Source: CAYGAW01 sp964492135
Lineage (GTDB): Bacteria > Chloroflexota > Anaerolineae > UBA7937 > B3-Chlor
Assembly (NCBI GenBank): GCA_964492135.1
Contig: CAZBJW010000084.1
Span: forward strand, 1-16,186
Reading direction: 5' to 3'
Length of the DNA stretch: 16,186 bases
The notes under the pieces are model-generated. The model was not told the DNA's origin. It worked only from the letters and a program-made list of their open reading frames with translations, and ran no database searches. The translations under genes were made by a program, and so were the position numbers. Below, piece after piece: positions 8,042 to 14,007 of the stretch. Each line of letters opens with the position of its first letter. The first letter of the stretch is position 1.

Positions 8042-8265
8042 ATTGCCACCGGACCCCTTTTGTCCCCACGGTCACCCGCAGGTTTTGCAGAGATCCTTCG
8101 CCTCAGGAGGGGAAGACCAGGGACGTAGCGATCCCTGGGGGGCATCCGCCGATTCATCGATTTTCCCGTTCTGCTGCCGGCTGGCGCTGGTAAAGAGAAC
8201 GGTTAACCCCGCCTCGCGTTGGGGAACCCCCACCTCGTCAACTGGAAACCTCCAGCCCAGGCGCT
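8042..8265 (-). ncRNA. glmS ribozyme (glucosamine-6-phosphate-activated)
   Basis: A self-cleaving riboswitch, recognised by conserved blocks in order on the minus strand. The cleavage site A|GCGCC falls between 8265 and 8264. It is followed by UGGG and the P1 hairpin CUGGA/UCCAG (8251-8255, 8242-8246), then the invariant GUUGACGAGG (8233-8242). The P2 strand GGGGG (8227-8231) pairs with CCCCC (8138-8142) after AUCGGCGGAUGCC. P3 is GGAUCUC/GGGGUCC (8090-8096, 8051-8057), with P4 inside it: CCUGCGG/CCGUGGG closed by a GUGA tetraloop and preceded by GCAAAA. The segment CGCC after the cut can pair with GGCG of AUCGGCGG. The family cleaves when GlcN6P binds, and the downstream RNA is then degraded. 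Here the next gene is the GTPase-SIS gene, with glmS second. An extra segment of about 63 nt (8162-8224) makes it longer than usual. Confidence 0.92.
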
Positions 8266-8313
8266 TTCTTCCCCTTGGTGAGCCTCATCCTGGGTGCATC
8301 GACCACACCTCCT
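8238..8313 (-). other. Shine-Dalgarno and two tiny overlapping reading frames ahead of and into the ribozyme
   Basis: A strong AAGGAGGTG (AGGAGG at 8308-8313) lies 8 nt before an ATG at 8299 that reads MHPG and stops at 8285. Its stop overlaps a second ATG at 8288 in the arrangement ATGA. The second frame encodes 16 residues (MRLTKGKKAPGLEVSS) and ends at 8238, inside the conserved GUUGACGAGG block of the ribozyme. Whether either is translated cannot be told from sequence. The good Shine-Dalgarno sequence and coupling are the reasons for noting them. Confidence 0.35.
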
Positions 8314-8330
8314 TCTCTAATATCTCGTGT

Positions 8331-8359
8331 ATTGTATCATCCTGCGCATCATCTTGCAA
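8331..8359 (-). promoter_or_regulatory. Promoter for the ribozyme-GTPase/SIS-glmS operon
   Basis: On the minus strand TTGCAA (8354-8359) and TACAAT (8331-8336) are separated by 17 nt; the -10 matches at five of six positions. Transcription would begin near 8324, about 60 nt before the ribozyme cleavage site. The -35 sits in the last codons of the radical SAM gene. Confidence 0.55.
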
Positions 8360-9638
8360 CTCTTGCCTTGCTACCAGTATAGCCCATCATCTCGGCGATG
8401 GAACCGGCCGCGCGCACAGCAACGCCCAGACGAGATTCCATCTCTTCCGCCGTCAGATCATCCAGAGTCACCTCCCCCTGGGCGTCGAACATCGCCCGTG
8501 GCAGCAGAACCATATCCCCCAGGTCTCGATCCCGCACTGCCTCCACGACATCTTGACCAATCAGCAGGCCCGATACCGTCACGCTCGACCCAAAGAACGC
8601 GTTCTCCACTGAGGCGACGCTTATGTCAAGCTGCGTCAGATGACTCAGTTCTTGCACGACCCGATCCAGAAGCGATGCGATCAGCGTTCCACAGACAGCA
8701 ACGACTCTCCCCTCTTGCGATACCATACCATCGGCCTTGATCTTTTCCCACTCGTCTAACATCTGTCTCACCAGTCCGATCCCGTTCTCCAACTGAGGAA
8801 AGCCATCGTATTCCTTGGCAGGTGGCACGGGAAGGCCAACCCGCAGGTACAGTTCGTCGGAGGGGTAGACGAGGGCCATGCCAAGACGACGGCGGTTCTC
8901 TGCCTGTCGCGGCATGATCTGCTCCATGATGGCCCGCTCCTCCTGGGTGGTGAGAAGGCGCAAGCCAGCACGGTGATACTTGGTCAGTCCCAGGGGGACC
9001 ACGCCGATGGACCGTACCGCGGGATACAACGAGGTCAGATCGTCCACGGTCTGTTCCAGTTGCGCACCATCGTTGAGACCGGGCAACACAACTATCTGAG
9101 TGTGCACCTCGATGCCCAACTCGCCCAGGCGCCTCAGTTGCGCTCGAATGTCAGGCAAGCGAGGGTTCCTGAGTATGCGACGCCTCAATTCGAGCTCTGT
9201 GGCATGTACGGAGATGTATAGCGGACTTAGACGCTGTTCAGCGATGCGTTCCCAGTCCTCGTCCGCCCAATTGCACAGCGTGATGAAATTCCCATGCAAG
9301 AAGGAGTATCGATAGTCGTCGTCTTTTAGGTAAAGAGACTGCCTCATGCCCGGAGGCATTTGGTCGACGAAACAAAAGGCGCAATGGTTGTTACACCGAC
9401 GTATGTCGTCGAAGACGTCCTTTGTGAACTCAAGGCCGAACTCCTCACCGTACCTGCGCCGGACGCGAAAAGCGAGCCCTTTGCCGGCTCGCTCGATCTC
9501 CAGTTCCAACTCCTCGTCGGCGCCGTAGTAGTGGTAGTCGATAACAACGCGCAAGAGGTGCCCGTTGATGGAGACTAGCCGATCTGCCGGCGCAACGCCC
9601 GCCCTTTCCGCCAGGCTGCCCTTCTCCACGCGGGCCAC
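8349..9638 (-). CDS. PDZ-radical SAM-DUF512 protein
   Basis: A 429-residue protein of the family often annotated as DUF512 or putative FeS oxidoreductase. Residues 1-60 resemble a PDZ-like module (VEKGSLAERAGVAPADRLVSINGH). A radical SAM core follows, with the 4Fe-4S cysteines C82, C86 and C89 in CNNHCAFCFVDQ, matching the CxxxCxxC pattern. The C-terminal part (about 280-415) is the DUF512 region, including KEYDGFPQLENGIGLVRQ and VCGTLIASLL. The reaction is unknown; the family is expected to use S-adenosylmethionine for radical chemistry. The start is GTG at 9638; CGGAGG lies about 13 nt upstream, a long spacing, so the exact start is uncertain. It is 23 nt after plsC and likely co-transcribed with cmk and plsC. 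Confidence 0.9.
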   Translation of the reverse strand: MARVEKGSLAERAGVAPADRLVSINGHLLRVVIDYHYYGADEELELEIERAGKGLAFRVRRRYGEEFGLEFTKDVFDDIRRCNNHCAFCFVDQMPPGMRQSLYLKDDDYRYSFLHGNFITLCNWADEDWERIAEQRLSPLYISVHATELELRRRILRNPRLPDIRAQLRRLGELGIEVHTQIVVLPGLNDGAQLEQTVDDLTSLYPAVRSIGVVPLGLTKYHRAGLRLLTTQEERAIMEQIMPRQAENRRRLGMALVYPSDELYLRVGLPVPPAKEYDGFPQLENGIGLVRQMLDEWEKIKADGMVSQEGRVVAVCGTLIASLLDRVVQELSHLTQLDISVASVENAFFGSSVTVSGLLIGQDVVEAVRDRDLGDMVLLPRAMFDAQGEVTLDDLTAEEMESRLGVAVRAAGSIAEMMGYTGSKARVAR

Positions 9639-9661
9639 TCGTGCCCCCGGGCCTCCGTTGT

Positions 9662-10411
9662 TCAGCCGCTTAGATCCCCCTTACTAAAGACGGTCCGACG
9701 ACCTTTCATCCCCCTGTGCACCGCTCTCGCAAAGCTGCCGTCATATGGGCGCAAGTACTCCTCGGTGGCAGCCGACAGGCGGCCATAGTAGCCGCGGTAT
9801 TCTGGCGGCAGCAGGGCCGCCAGGCGATACATCATCTCATCGGTCATCTGGCTCAACTGCTCCCTGGTCAGTTTGCCTTCCCCGGGTTCGAAGATGAACG
9901 GTTTGCCCATGACCATCTTGACTTTCGTCCGACGAAGCCTCCGCAGTTGCTCCCAGAACCTCTCCTGCCCCCAGATGGCAACGGGAACGATGGGCGCGCC
10001 AGCTCTGATGGCGATGTACGTCAGCCCGTCCTTGCCCCTCTGCAAAGCGTTCGTCTTGCTTCTCGTCCCTTCCGGCGCTGCCATGAGCACCTTGCCTTCC
10101 TTGAGGACCTTCAAGGCCGTTCGTAGAGCTGTTCGGTCCACCTCACCTCGCCGCACGGGAAAGGTCCCGTAGAGCTTGAACAGGATGGCGAGAGGTATGA
10201 AGCTATAGTTCTCCGCCTTCGACATGCCCATGGCCTCCCTGTCTATGAAGGCGGCGGCTATGACCGTATCCACGGAGATCATGTGGTTCTGGGCAGTTAT
10301 CACAGGGCCTTCTGCCGGAATATTCTCCAGACCCTGCACTTCGTAGTCCAGAAGCAGGAACATCAGAAATCTGATAACCAGGTTGGCAACGCGCTGTAAG
10401 TACTTCGTCAC
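9662..10411 (-). CDS. plsC: 1-acyl-sn-glycerol-3-phosphate acyltransferase family (PlsC-like)
   Basis: A 249-residue membrane-associated acyltransferase that would acylate lysophosphatidic acid to phosphatidic acid in phospholipid synthesis. It has a hydrophobic N-terminal segment (about 10-22), the catalytic NHxxxxD motif as NHMISVD (42-48), FPVRRGEVDR (84-93), and PEGTRS (113-118), all in the normal order for LPLAT enzymes. The C-terminal 40 residues are basic and not recognised. The GTG start at 10411 has TAGGAGG 5 nt upstream. It is 26 nt after cmk and 23 nt before the radical SAM gene, so all three are likely one transcript. Another glycerophosphate or lyso-lipid acceptor cannot be excluded. 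Confidence 0.92.
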   Translation of the reverse strand: MTKYLQRVANLVIRFLMFLLLDYEVQGLENIPAEGPVITAQNHMISVDTVIAAAFIDREAMGMSKAENYSFIPLAILFKLYGTFPVRRGEVDRTALRTALKVLKEGKVLMAAPEGTRSKTNALQRGKDGLTYIAIRAGAPIVPVAIWGQERFWEQLRRLRRTKVKMVMGKPFIFEPGEGKLTREQLSQMTDEMMYRLAALLPPEYRGYYGRLSAATEEYLRPYDGSFARAVHRGMKGRRTVFSKGDLSG

Positions 10412-10437
10412 TGCGGCCTCCTACACGTGCACGGCTC

Positions 10438-11133
10438 TCATCGGGACGGGCAGCCTGCCTCTTTGACTGCTTGTTCTACCATGTCTAACACCTCATCGAT
10501 GGATAAGTTATCCGTTTCAACTCGGATGGCGTCCTCTGCAGCCCGCAACGGAGCCACTGCCCTGTTGCTGTCGATCCTATCACGGAGTTGCATGGCACGC
10601 AGGATCTTCTCATAGACCGCATCCTCTCCTCGCTCCAGCAACTCGAGATACCGCCGTCGTGCCCTCTCTTCCGGAGAAGCATCCAAGTAGATCTTCAGGT
10701 CGGCATCGGGCATGACGACGGTGCCGATATCCCGTCCAATCATCACCACGCACCCGTCGTCGGCGATGCGACGCTGCTGCTCGGTCAAGACCTGACGGAC
10801 CCCGGGGTACGCTGACACGGGGGACACGCTCCGGTCCACCTCAGGACGCCTGATATCCCAGGTAACATCATCCCCGTCGACAAGGACGGTATACGGCCGC
10901 CCGTCGTCGACGCTAGGCCTGGTGATGGCTATCTTGATGCTTCGCGCCAGAGCCGTGACTCCGTCTTGATCGGCGACGTTCACACCCTGCTGCAGAGCCA
11001 TCCACGTGACGGCGCGGTACATGGCGCCCGTGTCCAAGTATAGGTAGCCCAGGCGCTCGGCAAGAAGGCCGCCGATGGTGCTCTTTCCTGCTGCGGCAGG
11101 GCCGTCAATGGCTATGGTCGATGGTCTTGACAC
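10438..11133 (-). CDS. cmk: Cytidylate kinase
   Basis: A 231-residue nucleoside monophosphate kinase that phosphorylates CMP and dCMP with ATP. The P-loop is GPAAAGKST (11-19), followed by YLDTGAMYRA (32-41), GRDIGTVV (133-140, the CMP-binding and core region), and DSNRAVAPL, the conserved lid/LID-proximal arginine motif near the C-terminus. The length matches the family. The start is GTG at 11133, reading MSRPSTIAIDG; only a weak GAGAG lies upstream. It is followed closely by plsC. The gap of 119 nt to the M23 gene holds only very short reading frames without support. Confidence 0.97.
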   Translation of the reverse strand: MSRPSTIAIDGPAAAGKSTIGGLLAERLGYLYLDTGAMYRAVTWMALQQGVNVADQDGVTALARSIKIAITRPSVDDGRPYTVLVDGDDVTWDIRRPEVDRSVSPVSAYPGVRQVLTEQQRRIADDGCVVMIGRDIGTVVMPDADLKIYLDASPEERARRRYLELLERGEDAVYEKILRAMQLRDRIDSNRAVAPLRAAEDAIRVETDNLSIDEVLDMVEQAVKEAGCPSR

Positions 11134-11252
11134 CTGAATCTCTCACAGCGTAATCGCAGTCGGCCTTCCTGCCCAACAGCCTCCTCATCTTGCCGCGAAA
11201 GAAACCCAGAAATGCTCATCATCGTTGTACGCCAGCCGCGAGACCATGGCAA

Positions 11253-12251
11253 CTACCCAATGATTCTCCGCCGGGTCCACTCGAACGGGTCAACGGCAAT
11301 GCCACCCACCCTGAGCTCCCAGTGCAGATGAGTTCCTGTCGACAATCCCGTGGACCCCATGTACCCGATGACTTGGCCCTGGGACACTGACTCCCCAGGC
11401 CGCGCAACGAGGTCGGACATATGGTTATAGGAGCTGTAGACGCCCAGGCCATGGTCGACGATCACTGTACCCCCTCGCACCTGCAGGAACTCGGCGAGGG
11501 CCACACGCCCCTCGGCGGAGGCGAACACCGCATCACCTGGCTCCCCATCCAGGTCAACACCGGCGTGATAACCCGGCCCTGTGTCATATTGTCTACGGGC
11601 ACCGTACGCCGAGGTGATGGTCAGAGCCTGAACCGGGTATCCGAAGACACCCTGCCAGACTTTGTCTGGCCTGAACTCGGCGTAGATCACCTCTAGACGC
11701 TTCCGCTCGGCTACTACAATCGCCGGATCCAGGAGGTACTCGCGGTCGCTGGGGATGTCTATGATCTCCACAGGAAATTCGCTGTAGGTGACAGTCACCG
11801 TCTCAGTCGCTTGAATCACCTCACCCAAGTCACTCCTGGCCTCCACCACGAGATCCTGCGGCCCCAGGGGGCTCCACGATGTGAGACCCGCCAAGGCCCA
11901 GTAGGTTCCGTCCAGTTGGACGAACTCCAACGGCCGATCAGCCAGCGTGCCCGTCAATGTCACCTCACGATTGGCTCGAATCTGAATCACCACCGTGCTG
12001 CCCTGTGGCGGCTGGGACGGGTACGAGAGCAGTGCAATACTCAGAGGCTCAGGCGTAGGTGTCGGTGTAGGCGTGGGCGTCGGGGTGGACGTCGGAGTGG
12101 GCGTGGGTGTATGGGTGGGGGTGGGAGTAGGGGTATACAGAATAGCCGCCAACGGTTCTGGCAGTGGAGCCAAGACCAGGGATAGCCCAAGACCGACTCC
12201 GGCCAACGCCAGCAGCAACAGGATGACGATGGCCAGGCACCTATTCCTCAT
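11253..12251 (-). CDS. Membrane-anchored or exported M23 (LytM-type) peptidase with Thr-Pro linker
   Basis: A 332-residue protein predicted to act outside the cytoplasmic membrane on peptidoglycan cross-links. An N-terminal hydrophobic segment (about 5-30, LAIVILLLLALAGVGLGLSL) acts as signal or anchor. A Thr-Pro repeat linker follows (40-69). Next comes a beta-rich region (70-200), possibly Ig-like, and then the M23 domain (about 210-325). That domain has the zinc ligands H229 and D233 (YHAGVDLDG), H277 (YNHMSD), and HxH at 308-310 (THLHWELR). All catalytic positions are kept. I chose the ATG at 12251, which overlaps the end of scpB by 11 nt, because it directly starts a signal-like segment. 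An upstream ATG at 12341 lies inside scpB and would add 30 unlikely residues. Confidence 0.92.
   Translation of the reverse strand: MRNRCLAIVILLLLALAGVGLGLSLVLAPLPEPLAAILYTPTPTPTHTPTPTPTSTPTPTPTPTPTPEPLSIALLSYPSQPPQGSTVVIQIRANREVTLTGTLADRPLEFVQLDGTYWALAGLTSWSPLGPQDLVVEARSDLGEVIQATETVTVTYSEFPVEIIDIPSDREYLLDPAIVVAERKRLEVIYAEFRPDKVWQGVFGYPVQALTITSAYGARRQYDTGPGYHAGVDLDGEPGDAVFASAEGRVALAEFLQVRGGTVIVDHGLGVYSSYNHMSDLVARPGESVSQGQVIGYMGSTGLSTGTHLHWELRVGGIAVDPFEWTRRRIIG
12051..12134 (-). repeat. Low-complexity Thr-Pro coding repeat
   Basis: About 84 nt of imperfect 6-nt ACxCCx units encode the 28-residue Thr-Pro linker of the M23 protein, interrupted once by His and once by Ser. Such linkers are common in exported proteins of Chloroflexota. 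The tract could vary in length by slippage, although third-position differences make it less prone than a perfect repeat. Confidence 0.9.
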
Positions 12252-12765
12252 CAGCGACTTCCGGCTCCTCCAACTTCGGCAATTCAGCCAGATTTGCCAG
12301 TCCGAAGTATTGCAGGAACTCAAATGTGGTCCCGTACACAATGGGACGGCCCACGGTGTCCAGTCGATCCACCGCTTCGATCAGTCCGCGCGCCATGAGG
12401 TTCTTCAGGACGCCCTGACAGTTCACTCCCCGAATCTCCTCTACCTCGGGCGTTGTGATGGGCTGCTGATAGGCGATGATGGCTAGCGTCTCAAGCGCTG
12501 CGGCGGACAGCGTGCCCGAATACTGAAGACCCAGGAAGCGCTCGACGAAGGGGGCCGTCTCCGGCGCGGTCACCATCTGCACCTTGTCTCCATCGAGCTG
12601 CACCCGTAGACCCCGGACAAGGTAGTCCTCGCCCAGCGAGCGCGCTGCTTTCTTCACCAGGGATCGCTCGACCTGCAGAGTGTCAGCCACTTGGGCGATG
12701 CTCACAGGCTCATCTGCCACAAAGAGTATGCTCTCCAGGATCACCTTGGCTTCATCAACATCCAT
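12241..12765 (-). CDS. scpB: Segregation and condensation protein B
   Basis: A 174-residue subunit of the SMC-ScpAB condensin complex, which organises and segregates the chromosome. It has two winged-helix regions (about 3-70 and 80-150). Family features are EAKVILESILFVADEPVS near the start, ALETLAIIAYQQPITTPEVEEIRG in the second domain, and GLIEAVDRLDTVGRPIVYGTT. I chose ATG 12765, with AAAGG about 8 nt upstream and the usual short N-terminus. A GTG at 12783 would add six residues but overlaps the -35 box of the divergent promoter. No scpA is adjacent upstream, where a divergent gene begins. It is followed by the M23 gene with an 11-nt overlap. Confidence 0.94.
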   Translation of the reverse strand: MDVDEAKVILESILFVADEPVSIAQVADTLQVERSLVKKAARSLGEDYLVRGLRVQLDGDKVQMVTAPETAPFVERFLGLQYSGTLSAAALETLAIIAYQQPITTPEVEEIRGVNCQGVLKNLMARGLIEAVDRLDTVGRPIVYGTTFEFLQYFGLANLAELPKLEEPEVADEE

Positions 12766-12776
12766 TTGGTCGACCT

Positions 12777-12805
12777 TTGACACTGCTGGGTGGCCCAGCT
12801 ATAAT
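12777..12805 (+). promoter_or_regulatory. Perfect consensus sigma-70 promoter for the exported protein gene
   Basis: TTGACA (12777-12782) and TATAAT (12800-12805) are both exact consensus, with 17 nt between them. Transcription would begin near 12812, about 29 nt before the ATG at 12841. The -35 covers the region of the alternative scpB GTG start. Confidence 0.8.
12785..12799. promoter_or_regulatory. Palindrome filling the promoter spacer (possible operator)
   Basis: GCTGGG and CCCAGC form a perfect 6-bp inverted repeat around TGG. It fills the spacer between the -35 and -10 boxes almost exactly. This placement is typical of a repressor operator. No regulator gene is nearby, so the binding protein is unknown; a chance palindrome is possible. 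Confidence 0.4.
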
Positions 12806-12840
12806 CGCTCAGGACTCGCCGAACATTGGTGAGCAATCAC

Positions 12841-13398
12841 ATGCAGCTGCAGAAGATACATCCACGTTTGACCGTATTGGTCGCACTCACCCTACTCACT
12901 CTCTCCTGCTTCCTCTGTCAAGGCTCCACCCAAGTGATGCCGACGCCCGCCAGAACTGTGTCTGTCTCGACCGAAGAAGCGGAGAAGCTGACCTCGATCC
13001 TGGGCCGGGTACTACCTCTGGACGAGGAAGGCTGCTTCGTTCTGACCGTCACAGAGGAAGAGCTGACCTCCTATGTGGCACTGAACATGCAAGAGAGCAT
13101 CCTTGATCCACAGATCCTGCTCACAGACGGCAAGATCTACGTCCATGGAACCTTGGTCAGTCCCATCGAAGCTCCCATCACTGCTGCCGTGTCGGTCGAG
13201 GCAAAGGGGGGTCACGTGGACGTAGCCGTCGAGAACGTAGCCCTGGACGGCTACCCCATCCCCGAAACCTTTATGGACGCCTTCGCCCTGCAGGTGGAGG
13301 ATTCTGTCGATTTTGCACAAAGACACCAAAACGTGATGATCAACGATGTCGATATTACGGAAGGCGAACTCATCGTCAGGGGCTGCACCGCTTCGTGA
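12841..13398 (+). CDS. Hypothetical exported protein, possibly a lipoprotein
   Basis: 185 residues of unknown function. A signal-like N-terminus (residues about 8-27, LTVLVALTLLTLSCFLC) is followed by a short Pro/Thr stretch (VMPTPAR). The cysteines near residue 23-26 might be lipidated, but no clean lipobox is present. The mature part alternates polar and hydrophobic residues, with phrases such as TEEELTSYVALNM, DGKIYVHGTLVSP, VALDGYPIP and ITEGELIVRGC. This pattern resembles beta-rich lipid-binding-like proteins of the DUF2993/LmeA or YpmS type; the resemblance is only by eye. ATG 12841 is preferred over TTG 12826 and GTG 12829, with GGTGAG about 8 nt upstream. It is transcribed alone from a very strong promoter and is convergent with the AmaP-like gene, 8 nt away. 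Confidence 0.75.
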   Translation: MQLQKIHPRLTVLVALTLLTLSCFLCQGSTQVMPTPARTVSVSTEEAEKLTSILGRVLPLDEEGCFVLTVTEEELTSYVALNMQESILDPQILLTDGKIYVHGTLVSPIEAPITAAVSVEAKGGHVDVAVENVALDGYPIPETFMDAFALQVEDSVDFAQRHQNVMINDVDITEGELIVRGCTAS

Positions 13399-13406
13399 AT
13401 GGCTCT

Positions 13407-13946
13407 TCAGGAAACCTCTGGGTAGGGAGCATGCTTGATGTTCACCTTGATCTTCCCCAGCTCCAATCCCATGCGTCCCTCGACGACCTCTCGCGCCACC
13501 TGGCACACCTCATCCGTCTTCAAAGGAACATCTATGTCAGGTGTAGTTACCAGATTTAGCTCCAAGTCGATCGATTTTCGGCGAGGCTTAACCTTCGAAG
13601 AGACGCTGATCACGTCGGCTAGCTGATCGACGCGATACTCCAAACCCTGCTGGATGGATTCCACCTCCAGCTCCACATTCCCCCCGGTGATCCTTTCCAG
13701 CTTCACCCTCTTGCGAGCTGGCCTCCTTAGTTCCAGGTAGAGCACCAGGCCACAGACGATGAAGAAGATAATGCCCGCCAGCACCATGACGACGCGGAGG
13801 AAGATATTCAAGCCTGACCTTAGCACCGACAGAGATTGCTGCAGGAAAGCGATCATCGCATCTGGAAAGATCAGAAAAACGGGAACTACTATCATGAGTA
13901 CCACGAAGAGTAGAACTGTGATAACCCGGTTGAAAACCCTCATCAT
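13407..13946 (-). CDS. AmaP-like alkaline shock response membrane anchor protein
   Basis: 179 residues with two membrane segments: about 5-28 (NRVITVLLFVVLMIVVPVFL) and 45-70 (NIFLRVVMVLAGIIFFIVCG). A cytosolic Asp23/Gls24-like domain (about 80-179) follows, with ITGGNVELEVESIQQGLEY, SSKVKPRRKSIDLELNLVTTP and a C-terminal VNIKHAPYPEVS. The plan matches AmaP, which anchors Asp23 at the membrane in staphylococci, but no Asp23 gene lies in the window. The start has two ATGs in a row (13946 and 13943) after GGAGGAGAA; the second has the better spacing. It lies 61 nt after fmt and may be co-transcribed with it. Confidence 0.72.
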   Translation of the reverse strand: MMRVFNRVITVLLFVVLMIVVPVFLIFPDAMIAFLQQSLSVLRSGLNIFLRVVMVLAGIIFFIVCGLVLYLELRRPARKRVKLERITGGNVELEVESIQQGLEYRVDQLADVISVSSKVKPRRKSIDLELNLVTTPDIDVPLKTDEVCQVAREVVEGRMGLELGKIKVNIKHAPYPEVS

Positions 13947-14007
13947 TTCTCCTCCATCAGCTTATGAAGTAGGACGTCACGCCCCTCGCCCCATCGTGGC
14001 TCGGTGC

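Noticed and set aside
11134..11252. Short minus-strand frames (20 and 27 codons) between the M23 and cmk genes
   Set aside because: Both are very short, lack good ribosome binding sites and show no family signature; chance is enough to explain them.
12051..12134. Repeat tract that might suggest a CRISPR array or regulatory repeat
   Set aside because: The units are 6-nt codon pairs for Thr-Pro in frame inside the M23 gene, with no spacers.
12766..12783. GTG start at 12783 for scpB
   Set aside because: It would overlap the perfect -35 box and has no Shine-Dalgarno sequence; ATG 12765 gives the usual ScpB N-terminus. It cannot be fully excluded.
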